The notes beneath the pieces were generated by a model. That model made no database searches. It had not been told where the DNA came from and saw nothing but the letters and a program-made list of their open reading frames with translations. This document shows positions 25,886 through 33,615 of a stretch of 64,000 bases of DNA, piece by piece. Position 1 is the stretch's first letter. Each line of letters starts with the position of its first letter. Origin of the DNA: GCA-003244245 sp036378735 (lineage in GTDB: Bacteria; Actinomycetota; Actinomycetes; Mycobacteriales; Pseudonocardiaceae); assembly GCA_036378735.1 (NCBI GenBank), contig DASUVX010000135.1, positions 1 through 64,000 of the forward strand, written 5' to 3'. Position numbers and translations under genes: made by a program.

Positions 25886-26724
25886 CGACTTCCGTAACCG
25901 GGCCGGTGCGCGCCCCACTAGGTCGGCTGCTGGCCAGCGAGCTGGGCTTGGTGCTGCGCCGCCCGCGGACCCAGATCACTTTGGTCCTGCTCGCGCTGGT
26001 CCCGGTGGTGACCGGGATCGGCATCGCGGCCGCCGGCTCACCAGCGGGTGCCGGACTGCTCACCCAGGTCGCGGGGAACGGCCTGGTGCTGCCGGTGGTG
26101 GCACTGTCGATCTGCCTGACGCTGCTGTTCCCGCTCGCCGTGGCGATGGCCGCCGCCGACGCCCTGGCCGGCGAGTCCGCGAACGCCACGCTGCGCGGGC
26201 TGCTGCTGGCGCCGGTCAGCCGAAGCCGGCTGGTGCTGGTCAAGTCGATCGGTGTGCTGGCCGTCGCGGTGACTGCGGTCGCGGTAGTGACCCTGCTCGG
26301 CAGCGTCACCGGCTTGATCCTGGTCGGGTCCACCGGCAGCGCCCGCGGCATGTTCACGCTTTCCGGCACCGAAGTCGGGCCGTGGTCGGCAATGATGCGG
26401 GTCTTCCTGGCGGCGGCCTGGACGGTGGCGCAGCTCGCCGCGGTGGGCGCGGTGGCGTTGGCGGTGTCCTCGACCACCGACCACCCGCTGGTGGTACTCG
26501 CGGCGGTGCTGGGCGGACTGATCGGGTTCGGAGTGCTCTCTGCGGTCCCGGTCCTGGATTGGCTGCAACCCGTGCTGCTCACCAGGGGCTGGTTTGCCAT
26601 CACCGATGTGCTGCGCGACCCGATGCCGCTGGCCGGGTTGGCCTCCAGCAGTATCCGGGCAGGCTGCTACCTGGTCATCGGCGTGGCGCTGACATTGGCC
26701 CGGACGGCCACCCGCGAAGCGTGA
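25882..26724 (+). CDS. ABC-2 type transporter permease
   Basis: 280-residue integral membrane protein with about six hydrophobic segments, among them TQITLVLLALVPVVTGIGI, LVLPVVALSICLTLLFPLAVAM, VLAVAVTAVAVVTLLGSV, MRVFLAAAWTVAQLAAVGAV and VVLAAVLGGLIGFGVLSAVP. The layout and the segment ADALAGESANATLRGLLLAPVSRSRLVLVK are typical of ABC-2 exporter permeases. It overlaps the end of the frameshifted ATPase gene and forms a two-gene exporter with it. The substrate is unknown. If the ATPase is truly broken, the pair may be non-functional. Confidence 0.85.
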   Translation: MTTSVTGPVRAPLGRLLASELGLVLRRPRTQITLVLLALVPVVTGIGIAAAGSPAGAGLLTQVAGNGLVLPVVALSICLTLLFPLAVAMAAADALAGESANATLRGLLLAPVSRSRLVLVKSIGVLAVAVTAVAVVTLLGSVTGLILVGSTGSARGMFTLSGTEVGPWSAMMRVFLAAAWTVAQLAAVGAVALAVSSTTDHPLVVLAAVLGGLIGFGVLSAVPVLDWLQPVLLTRGWFAITDVLRDPMPLAGLASSSIRAGCYLVIGVALTLARTATREA

Positions 26725-26752
26725 CTTCCACTTTGCCCGCGTGCGCTCGGCG

Positions 26753-26820
26753 AGGTGCTTATGCATCCATGAGACCCTTCGATGGGCGTCCGAAGGTGCA
26801 CAAGCATCCATCAGACCGTT
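26753..26820. repeat. Pair of 27-bp direct repeats
   Basis: AGGTGC..GCATCCAT..AGACC is found at 26753-26779 and 26794-26820, matching at 22 of 27 positions with a 14-bp gap. The pair lies directly before the ribosome site of the pterin dehydratase gene. Regulator half-sites or the trace of a small insertion are both possible. Confidence 0.65.
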
Positions 26821-26832
26821 AGGGAGAGTGGT

Positions 26833-27129
26833 ATGGCGAAGTTGTTGGATGACGAGGCAGTAACAGCTGCGCTGGACAAGCTCACCGGCTGGCAGCGCGA
26901 CGGTGACGCGATCGTCCGCACCGCGAAGTTACCGAGCTTCCCCGGGGCGATCGAGGCGGTCCGCGAAGTGGCTGAGATCGCTGAGGCGCGCAATCACCAC
27001 CCCGACATCGATATCCGCTGGCGCACCGTGACTTTCCGCTGCAGCACGCATTCCGAGGGCGGTATCACCGATCTCGACATCGAACTCGCCGAGCAGATCG
27101 ACCGCGTGCTGGCCGGCGCGATGGGCTGA
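26833..27129 (+). CDS. 4a-hydroxytetrahydrobiopterin dehydratase (PCD/DCoH family)
   Basis: 98-residue protein starting MAKLLDDEAVTAALDKLTGW, preceded by AGGGAGAG. The active-site signature is EARNHHPDIDIRWRTVTF, with the tandem histidines that dehydrate the 4a-carbinolamine. Family members recycle pterin cofactor or act on molybdopterin-like substrates in bacteria without aromatic amino-acid hydroxylase. The full family length is present. In M. tuberculosis a homologue lies near mutT2 and typA, consistent with the context here. Confidence 0.92.
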   Translation: MAKLLDDEAVTAALDKLTGWQRDGDAIVRTAKLPSFPGAIEAVREVAEIAEARNHHPDIDIRWRTVTFRCSTHSEGGITDLDIELAEQIDRVLAGAMG

Positions 27130-27178
27130 GCGCAGCCGCCCACTGGTCGGGAACCCGGCGCGCTGGGCAGCCAGCGTG

Positions 27179-27352
27179 TTAGACAGCGACGTGCAGGTTT
27201 ACGTTGAGAAGCACGAGAGGCCAGAGCAGGATCGCCAGGACGAACGACAGTAGCTCGCCAATAGTATGAATCGCATATCCATTGGTCAGCGCTACGACCA
27301 CGCCGATGAGTAAGTACAAGATGCCAAATAATGAAACGCCGTATTCGTGCAT
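27179..27352 (-). CDS. Small two-helix membrane protein (57 residues)
   Basis: A frame below the usual size cutoff with a strong ribosome site (AAGGAGAAG) before ATG at 27352. It begins MHEYGVSLFGILYLLIGVV and ends LLWPLVLLNVNLHVAV. Two hydrophobic helices are separated by a short polar stretch (TNGYAIHTIG). The final WPLVLLNVNLH segment resembles a recurring but uncharacterised family of tiny actinobacterial membrane proteins, as far as I recall. Codon use is less GC-biased than in the neighbours. It converges on the pterin dehydratase gene. Function unknown. Confidence 0.78.
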   Translation of the reverse strand: MHEYGVSLFGILYLLIGVVVALTNGYAIHTIGELLSFVLAILLWPLVLLNVNLHVAV

Positions 27353-27692
27353 GTCTTCTCCTTGATATTCGGAACCTCGACGGGTTCAGGAAGTACGGCG
27401 GGCATCTTGTACCGGGCATCAGGGTTCGCATTGATTGGGCCCGATCCACCTCCAGCGCGGCCCTCCCCTCACCGTGTACGGAGTGTATCGGTGCCCGCCC
27501 GGGCTGGGAAAGGCGCGAACGTCCGACACGCACAGATCGCGCTGACCGCCGGCCTCCTGGTTTGGACGGTCACGGACAGGTAACTGACGCCACACCGCGG
27601 TAACGATCACCGTGTTGAACGTCGATAGCTCCAGCAGTCAGTCCTGATGGCAGCCCGCTGATTCCCATACTGACGCTTAGGAGACCACTGTG
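27353..27692. other. Non-coding stretch between two small membrane-protein genes
   Basis: About 340 bases. It contains the minus-strand ribosome site of the 57-residue protein at its left end and AGGAGA (27679-27684) for the next gene at its right end. Short frames in between have no ribosome site or family likeness. I see no tRNA, hairpin terminator or repeat. Confidence 0.6.
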
Positions 27693-28055
27693 ATGAGCGC
27701 CCAACCCGCCGACGAGCGCAACGCGCCGGTCAATTCAGATCCATCGCCTGGCGGAACTGACGGCACGTACGCGTCGGCACCGATGGCACCAGTTCTTGCT
27801 CCCGCCAATGGTCTGGGGACCACGGGCATGGTGTTGGGAATCGTAGGGGCAGCGCTTTGTTTGGTGCCGGTTGTTGGTTTCGTGCTAGGCCTGCTGGCGA
27901 CGGTCTTCGGTGGTGTCGGGCTGGGCAAGGCCAACCGAGGCGAGGCCACGAACAAGGGTATGGCCGTCGCGGGGCTCGTACTCGGCATCATCACGATGGC
28001 CGTGTGGCCCGTTTTGATCGCCATCGCCGCAGCGGGTGCGGGCGTCTCCGGCTGA
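27693..28055 (+). CDS. DUF4190-type small membrane protein
   Basis: About 120 residues with a Pro/Ser/Ala-rich cytoplasmic N-terminus followed by two membrane helices (GMVLGIVGAALCLVPVVGFVLGLLATVFG and MAVAGLVLGIITMAVWPVLIAIAAA). The spacer GGVGLGKANRGEATNKGMAVAGLVLGI is the hallmark of DUF4190. ATG at 27693 lies eight bases after AGGAGA; the GTG three bases upstream is also possible. The function is unknown; such proteins are common in actinobacteria. Confidence 0.85.
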   Translation: MSAQPADERNAPVNSDPSPGGTDGTYASAPMAPVLAPANGLGTTGMVLGIVGAALCLVPVVGFVLGLLATVFGGVGLGKANRGEATNKGMAVAGLVLGIITMAVWPVLIAIAAAGAGVSG

Positions 28056-28452
28056 CCTCGGGCACCTCACTGAGCGCAAAGGCACGCCGCGGCTGACCCG
28101 TACCCACACTGCCACGAGCGCGCGACCCGCGAAAACAAGTGGCTACACGTTGAAGCGGAACTCGCCGACATCGTCGTGCAACGCATCGTGCGTGGCCCCA
28201 ACATACGGCACGTTGCGCGATCTACCTGGGGCAAGGCCGTGACGCGATTGGTGTGCACCCTGCAGTCCAACGCCGGCGAGGACTGACAGTCCTACCGCCA
28301 CGGCCGACGATCATGCCCCACGGGCAGCTGTCCAGCGATCCGCAGGTCACCGTCGTGGATGACCAGTTCGGCACCCACACCCTCGCTGCCATCGCAATAG
28401 CTGCGCGATGAGATCCCGCGCTGGGACAGCACCCACCCACTAGGCCAAACGA
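28056..28452. other. Gene-poor stretch with possible coding debris
   Basis: About 400 bases before the MerR operon. Two short open stretches look protein-like but have no start or partner. One ends in QRIVRGPNIRHVARSTWGK..TRLVCTLQSNAGED at about 28272. The other is a 33-residue frame MPHGQLSSDPQVTVVDDQFG.. at 28313-28411. I recognise no family and treat both as likely decayed remnants next to an acquired operon. Confidence 0.4.
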
Positions 28453-28470
28453 TTACATCGAATCATGTAA
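28453..28470. promoter_or_regulatory. Probable operator of the MerR-type operon
   Basis: A perfect inverted repeat TTACAT-CGAATC-ATGTAA in an AT-rich patch 36 bases upstream of the MerR-type gene. The position and symmetry fit a regulator binding site that overlaps its own promoter. MerR proteins usually bind palindromes within a long -35/-10 spacer. Confidence 0.62.
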
Positions 28471-28506
28471 CTTGTGAGAATGGCATAGTCGTCTTACCCT
28501 CGAGCC

Positions 28507-29280
28507 GTGGCGGAACAGTCCGAACAGATGACGGTCGACGAATTGGCCCGCCGCGCACGCACCACCACCCGCAACATCCGGAACTACCAGACCCTCGGCC
28601 TGCTCCCACCACCCTCGCTGGTGGGGCGGGTTGGGTACTACCACGAGGGGCATTTGGGAAGGTTGCGGCTGATCGCGCGGCTCCAGGAGCAGGGCTTCAC
28701 CTTGGCGGGGATCCGCGAGCTGGTTCAGGCATGGGAGCAGGGCCAGAGTCTGGCTGATCTGCTCGGTTTCGAGCAGGCCCTAACCTCGCCCTGGACTGTG
28801 GAGGAGCCTGAGTACCTGACCGCCGAAGAACTGCTTGAAATGTTCCCGCAGGCGGCACAGGATCCCTCGCTCGGGCTTCGGGCCATCGATCTCGGTCTTA
28901 TCCAGCCAGAAGGGCAAGGGTTCCGGGTACCCAGCCCGACCATGCTGCGGGCCGGCGCCGAGCTGGTCGCCGCGGGCATCCCGCTGGCCGCTACTCAAGA
29001 CGAGTTCGCGGCATTGCGCGCTGACATGGAGCGCGTCGCAGCACGGTTTGTTGAGCTTTTCGAGCGCTACGTATGGCAGCCTTTCGTCGACGCCGGGATG
29101 CCATCCGAGCAACTGCCGCAGGTCACCGAGGCGCTTCGCCGGATGCGTCCGCTGGCCGCTACGTCGGTCCAGGCGATGCTCGCCCGGGCCATGGAGCATC
29201 AGACGGCAGCGTCCACTGCCGCACAGGTGAAATTGATCTCCGAGGGTGGTCCGGCGCCGGACCAGGAGGTGCAGCAATGA
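28507..29280 (+). CDS. MerR-family transcriptional regulator
   Basis: 257 residues, GTG start. The N-terminal MerR domain is clear: MTVDELARRARTTTRNIRNYQTLGLLPPP, then RVGYYHEGHLGRLRLIARLQEQGFTLAGIRELV (helix-turn-helix, wing and linker). The C-terminal 170 residues have no metal-binding cysteine cluster and resemble the effector-type tail of TipA/BmrR-like or actinobacterial MerR_1 proteins, so an organic ligand is more likely than a metal. It is first in a five-gene operon: the stop overlaps the start of the membrane protein (ATGA). It probably controls the operon through the palindrome at 28453-28470. Confidence 0.88.
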   Translation: MAEQSEQMTVDELARRARTTTRNIRNYQTLGLLPPPSLVGRVGYYHEGHLGRLRLIARLQEQGFTLAGIRELVQAWEQGQSLADLLGFEQALTSPWTVEEPEYLTAEELLEMFPQAAQDPSLGLRAIDLGLIQPEGQGFRVPSPTMLRAGAELVAAGIPLAATQDEFAALRADMERVAARFVELFERYVWQPFVDAGMPSEQLPQVTEALRRMRPLAATSVQAMLARAMEHQTAASTAAQVKLISEGGPAPDQEVQQ

Positions 29281-31097
29281 AGCATGTGACCCCCGACCAG
29301 TGGGCCTACGTGATAGTGCCCTTCCTGGTCTATGGCGGCATCGTGGCAGCCCTGTCCCTATTGGGGTGGGACGCAGGCATGCGGGCCAACCTTCACCGCA
29401 ATCCTCTGCTGATCTTCTTCAAGATGATCTCCGCCGGGCTGGAGCGGGTGACCGGTTATCCGGGCTGGGCAATGGCCGGCGGGCTGAGCGGGCTATGGTC
29501 CCTCGGCACCGCCGTGGTCGGCCTCTACTGGGACGTTGCCTGGCACATCGACTTCGGGCGGGATAAGCAGCTGTTCACCCCACCCCACACCATGATCGTC
29601 ATCGGGCTGGCCGGCATCGTCTACACCGCATGCATCGCCGTGGTGTTCGCCACCCTCGACGACGCGCCGGTCGGGATACGCATCCAAGACTTGCGCATCC
29701 CCTACTCGGCGATACCCATGGCCGCGTTAGGCCTCGGGGCATTGGCCAGCTTTCCGCTCGACGCGTTGTGGCACCAGGCCTACGGCCTCGACGTCACCTT
29801 GTGGAGCCCGACACACCTGATGATGGTCGGCGGCGGTGGCCTGGCCACCATCGCCACCTGGCTGATGCTCGTCGAGGGCCGCCCCACCGGGCGCGCCACG
29901 CTACTCGGCCGGGGCATCCTCGCACTGGCTTTGGGCGCCATCCTCGTCGGTCTTTGTTGCTTCGAAGGCGAGTTTGACTTCGGCGTGCCCCAGTTCCAGG
30001 TGATCTATTTACCGGTACTGATCGCCGCGGCCGGCGGCTTCACCCTCGTCCTCGCTCGGGCCGCGCTCGGACCATGGGGAGCGATCAAGGCGCTCGTGGC
30101 GTACCTGATCGTGCGCGGTTCTGTCGCACTCATCGTCTGGGGTGCTCTGTACCACACCTTCCCCCGGTTCCCGCTGTACCTGGCCAGTGCCTTGGTGGTG
30201 GAAGCCGTGGCCGCCTGGCTGGGCACCGACAACCGCCTGCGCTACGCCCTGGTGTCCGGTGTGGGTATCGCCACCGTCGGCGTGGCGGGCGAGCTGGCGT
30301 GGGTGAAGCTGTCCGGCTGGGGTGACCTGCCCGCCAATGACGCCCGGATATTCCTTGTCGTTCCAGCCGCGGCAATTGCCGCCGCCGTGCTCGGGGGCGC
30401 GTTGAGCAAGCCCATTCGAGCCCAGCGAGCAGTACCGGCGCTGGCCGCCGGTCTAGCCGGCCTCGTCCTCGCTGGCACCCTGCTCGCCCTGCTGCCCCGC
30501 AACGTAGGCAACGTCAACGCAACGATCCGGCTGACTCCGGTAGGTGAGCAGGCCATCGTGGGCGTCGATCTTCAGCCCGCAGACGCGGCACGCAACGCGA
30601 CGGCGTTTCGAGTTGTCTCTTGGCAAGGCGGAGGACAGGTCAGCGCGAAGCTCAACGAAGTAGGCCCGGGCCGCTATGTGTCCGACCGTCCCGTGCCGAT
30701 TACCGGCGACTGGAAGACCATGGTGGGCCTGCAGCGGCGCGATGAGGTCATGGCCGCTCCGGTGTATTTCCGGGCCGACCCAGAGATCGACGCACCCGCG
30801 ATTCCGGCCTTGCCACAGCGGCAAGCGGCGTTCGTTCGCAACACCACGTTGCTGCTTCGTGAGCAGCACCCCGGACCCGCCTGGCCCGGCGTGCTGGGCT
30901 ACGGCGGGCTAGCCACCGCGGCACTGGTGTGGAGTGCCCTGTTCGCCTTCGTCGCCCACCGGCTCTCTGGTACCGGCGCCGAATCTCTCGTACCCCGGCC
31001 GGTTACGCCGACGCAGGCACCCGACAGCGCTGCCCGGGACACGCTGGCGCAGCAGTACGACTCACTGGCCCACCCGCGTGGCCGACCGAGTCCCTGA
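29277..31097 (+). CDS. Polytopic membrane protein with duplicated D-x3-H-x5-D-x7-H motif and FixH/YtkA-like domain
   Basis: 606 residues with about 12 membrane helices in the first 410 residues, an extracytoplasmic domain (about 413-535) and a final helix (about 540-562). Two segments carry the same putative ligand set with identical spacing: D86, H90, D96, H104 (WDVAWHIDFGRD then TPPH) and D162, H166, D172, H180 (LDALWHQAYGLD then SPTH). Both also share W before the first H, a Gly and a Pro two residues before the last H, so this is an internal duplication lying at helix ends. Further polar residues (E230, E232, H293, E339) lie in or near later helices. The C-terminal beta domain (GPGRYVSDRPVPITGDWKTMVGL) resembles FixH/YtkA/CopC-type domains. 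I do not recognise a named family. A metal or heme site, possibly enzymatic, is my inference. Confidence 0.75.
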   Translation: MKHVTPDQWAYVIVPFLVYGGIVAALSLLGWDAGMRANLHRNPLLIFFKMISAGLERVTGYPGWAMAGGLSGLWSLGTAVVGLYWDVAWHIDFGRDKQLFTPPHTMIVIGLAGIVYTACIAVVFATLDDAPVGIRIQDLRIPYSAIPMAALGLGALASFPLDALWHQAYGLDVTLWSPTHLMMVGGGGLATIATWLMLVEGRPTGRATLLGRGILALALGAILVGLCCFEGEFDFGVPQFQVIYLPVLIAAAGGFTLVLARAALGPWGAIKALVAYLIVRGSVALIVWGALYHTFPRFPLYLASALVVEAVAAWLGTDNRLRYALVSGVGIATVGVAGELAWVKLSGWGDLPANDARIFLVVPAAAIAAAVLGGALSKPIRAQRAVPALAAGLAGLVLAGTLLALLPRNVGNVNATIRLTPVGEQAIVGVDLQPADAARNATAFRVVSWQGGGQVSAKLNEVGPGRYVSDRPVPITGDWKTMVGLQRRDEVMAAPVYFRADPEIDAPAIPALPQRQAAFVRNTTLLLREQHPGPAWPGVLGYGGLATAALVWSALFAFVAHRLSGTGAESLVPRPVTPTQAPDSAARDTLAQQYDSLAHPRGRPSP

Positions 31098-31153
31098 CGA
31101 CCCACCACGACGACCAAGCCGCGCTTGAAGACCTTCACTCAGGAGATTTCGGC

Positions 31154-32797
31154 ATGCGCACTCACCCGGTCCCGGTAGCAGACCAGGGCCACGGCTCGAC
31201 GCAACCTGCGGATCACGTGGATGTGCTCATCGTCGGCGCCGGCCTGTCCGGGATCGGCGCCGCCTGCCACTTGCGGCTGCGCTGTCCAGGCAAGACGTTC
31301 GCGATCCTGGAAGCCAGGGGGACGATTGGCGGCACGTGGGATCTGTTTCGTTATCCGGGTGTCCGCTCGGACTCCGACATGTTCACCCTCAGCTACTCGT
31401 TTCAGCCGTGGACGGGTCCCCAAGCCATCGCTGACGGTGAGTCCATCTGCCAGTACATCCGAGATACCGCGCAGGAGTACAGGGTCGATCAGCACATCCG
31501 TTTTCATCACCGGGTATTGCGGGCCGAATGGTCCAGCGAGCATGCCCGCTGGACCGTCGAGGCGCAGCGGACGGACACCACCGAGTCAGTGGTGCTGACG
31601 TGCGGCTTTCTGTTCGTCTGCTCGGGTTACTACCGATACAACAAGGGCTACACACCGCAGTTGCCGGGCACGGAGCGCTTCATCGGGCCCATCGTGCACC
31701 CCCAGCAATGGCCCACCGACGTGGACTACACCGGCAAGAAAGTGGTCGTCATCGGCAGCGGCGCGACCGCAGTGACCTTGGTTCCGGCGATGGCCGAGAA
31801 GGCTGCGCACGTGACGATGCTGCAGCGCTCACCCAGTTACGTGGTGTCGGTGCCGTCCAGGGACGGTGCCGCCGATGCGCTGCGCCGGTGGCTGCCACCC
31901 ACAGTGGCTTACCCCCTGGCTCGTTGGAAAAACGCCCTGCTCGCCACGTTCATCTTCCAGCTCAGCCGCCGCATCCCTGGGCTGATGAAGTCCTTGGCGC
32001 GCAAGGGCACCAGAGCGCAACTGCCGAGGGGCTACGACGTCGACACCCACTTCGCGCCGCGATACAACCCATGGGATCAACGGCTGTGCCTGGTGCCAGA
32101 TGGTGATCTGTTCAAGGCAATCCGCCATGGCCGCGCATCGATCGTCACCGATCAGATCGAAACGTTCACCGAGCACGGGATCCGGCTAGCCTCCGGAAAC
32201 GAACTGGAAGCCGACATCGTGATCACCGCCACCGGCCTGAACCTGCTCGCGATCGGTGGCATGAAATTGCGTGTCGACGGCGCCGGGGTGCAACTCAGCG
32301 ACGCTGTGGCCTACAAGGGCATGATGTTGTCGGGGGTGCCCAACTTCGCCCTGACCCTCGGATACACCAACGCTTCATGGACTCTGAAAGCTGATCTGGT
32401 CAGCCAGTACGTCTGCCGGTTGCTCAACCACATGGATCGGCGTGGCTACCAGATCTGCACTCCGACAGCACCGGACAGCCTCCGGCGTGAGCCGATCATC
32501 GCTCTGCGGTCCGGCTACGTGCTCCGTAGCGTGCATGAACTGCCCAAGCAGGGATCGGCCACCCCGTGGCGGGTACACCAGAACTATCCGCGGGATGTGC
32601 TGTTCATGCGGCACGGCCCGCTGCACGACGCGGGTATGCGGTTCACCCGTGCCTCGGCCTCAGTACCTGCTCAGGGTGCCGCGCTGACTGACCTCATCGA
32701 CCTCAGCACTCAGGAGAGCATCGCATGCGGAGATACATCTTCGGCGGCGGCACCGCCGTCGTCACTGGCGCCGCCAGCGGAATCGGCGAGGCGTTAG
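31154..32797 (+). CDS. EthA-like flavin-containing Baeyer-Villiger monooxygenase
   Basis: 547 residues, ATG preceded by AGGAGA. Class B flavoprotein: the FAD motif is VLIVGAGLSGIGAACHL, the Baeyer-Villiger fingerprint is FIGPIVHPQQWP, and the NADPH motif is VVVIGSGATAVTLVPAM. The rest follows M. tuberculosis EthA closely as I remember it (GGTWDLFRYPGVRSDSDM, YNPWDQRLCLVPDGDLFKAI, ITATGLNL, YTNASWTLKADL, PKQGS). Such enzymes insert oxygen into ketones to give esters or lactones and also oxidise thioamides. The C-terminus extends about 24 residues into the next gene's reading region. The gap after the membrane-protein gene is 56 bases, so co-transcription is likely. Confidence 0.92.
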   Translation: MRTHPVPVADQGHGSTQPADHVDVLIVGAGLSGIGAACHLRLRCPGKTFAILEARGTIGGTWDLFRYPGVRSDSDMFTLSYSFQPWTGPQAIADGESICQYIRDTAQEYRVDQHIRFHHRVLRAEWSSEHARWTVEAQRTDTTESVVLTCGFLFVCSGYYRYNKGYTPQLPGTERFIGPIVHPQQWPTDVDYTGKKVVVIGSGATAVTLVPAMAEKAAHVTMLQRSPSYVVSVPSRDGAADALRRWLPPTVAYPLARWKNALLATFIFQLSRRIPGLMKSLARKGTRAQLPRGYDVDTHFAPRYNPWDQRLCLVPDGDLFKAIRHGRASIVTDQIETFTEHGIRLASGNELEADIVITATGLNLLAIGGMKLRVDGAGVQLSDAVAYKGMMLSGVPNFALTLGYTNASWTLKADLVSQYVCRLLNHMDRRGYQICTPTAPDSLRREPIIALRSGYVLRSVHELPKQGSATPWRVHQNYPRDVLFMRHGPLHDAGMRFTRASASVPAQGAALTDLIDLSTQESIACGDTSSAAAPPSSLAPPAESARR

Positions 32798-33615
32798 CAC
32801 ACGGGCTGGCCCAGCGGGGCAGTCATCTGGTCCTCCTCGACCGGGACGCCAAGCGACTATCGGACGTGGCCGCGGTCATCCAGGGCGCCAACCCTGGGCT
32901 AGACGTCGAGACCCACGTGGTGGATCTCGCAGACCGGGACGCCACCACGCACGGTGCCCATGCGGTATTGCGACAGCACCCGCAGATCCGGTTGCTGGTC
33001 AACAACGCTGGTGTGGCGCTGAGTGGACGGTTCGATCAAGTGACCCTGGAGGAGTTCGACTGGGTCATCGACATCAACTTCCGGGCGACGGTGCGGCTGA
33101 CGCATATCCTGTTGCCCGCGTTAAAGGCTGAACCCGGCTCGCATCTGGTCAATGTGTCAAGCCTTTTTGGGCTCATCGCACCCGCCGGCCAAACCGCCTA
33201 CGCCGCCAGCAAGTTCGCTGTCCGCGGGTTCACCGAGGCGCTGCGTCAGGAGCTGGCTGACAACAGCATTGGCGTCACGTCCGTCCATCCTGGCGGCATT
33301 CGTACCCGCATCGCCGAGTCAGCGCGTGTCGGTAGCGGCGTGTCGCGCCAGGATGCGGAAGACGGCCGTGCACAGTTCGCCAGCCTACTGACTATCGATC
33401 CCGCCGATGCAGCCGAGATCATCATCGACGGGATCGAGCGGCGCCGCGGGCGGGTGCTCATCGGGTGGTCGGCAAAGATCCCGGACCTGCTGGCGCGGCT
33501 GCTGCCGGCGGCCTACGGACGGATTCTCACGGTCGTGAGACGTGCCCGGATCGGAATGTCGAGCCGTGGAGCACACCGCCCGCAGCTGGTGGCGCAGGCA
33601 GGGCAGCGCGCATGA
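32725..33615 (+). CDS. Short-chain dehydrogenase/reductase
   Basis: 296-residue classical SDR. The cofactor motif is VVTGAASGIGEALAHGLAQRG, with an Asp-containing strand (LVLLDRD) that favours NAD(H). NNAG follows, then the catalytic Ser in LVNVSSLFG and YAASK. In this operon it could oxidise a secondary alcohol to the ketone that the monooxygenase uses, or act in reverse. The ATG overlaps the 3' end of the monooxygenase gene by 73 bases in another frame, an unusually long overlap. GGAGA lies just before the start. The stop overlaps the hydrolase ATG. Confidence 0.92.
   Translation: MRRYIFGGGTAVVTGAASGIGEALAHGLAQRGSHLVLLDRDAKRLSDVAAVIQGANPGLDVETHVVDLADRDATTHGAHAVLRQHPQIRLLVNNAGVALSGRFDQVTLEEFDWVIDINFRATVRLTHILLPALKAEPGSHLVNVSSLFGLIAPAGQTAYAASKFAVRGFTEALRQELADNSIGVTSVHPGGIRTRIAESARVGSGVSRQDAEDGRAQFASLLTIDPADAAEIIIDGIERRRGRVLIGWSAKIPDLLARLLPAAYGRILTVVRRARIGMSSRGAHRPQLVAQAGQRA

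Noticed and set aside
27347..27583. 78-residue plus-strand frame between the small membrane proteins
   Set aside because: No ribosome site, mixed composition and overlap with the start region of the more convincing 57-residue gene.
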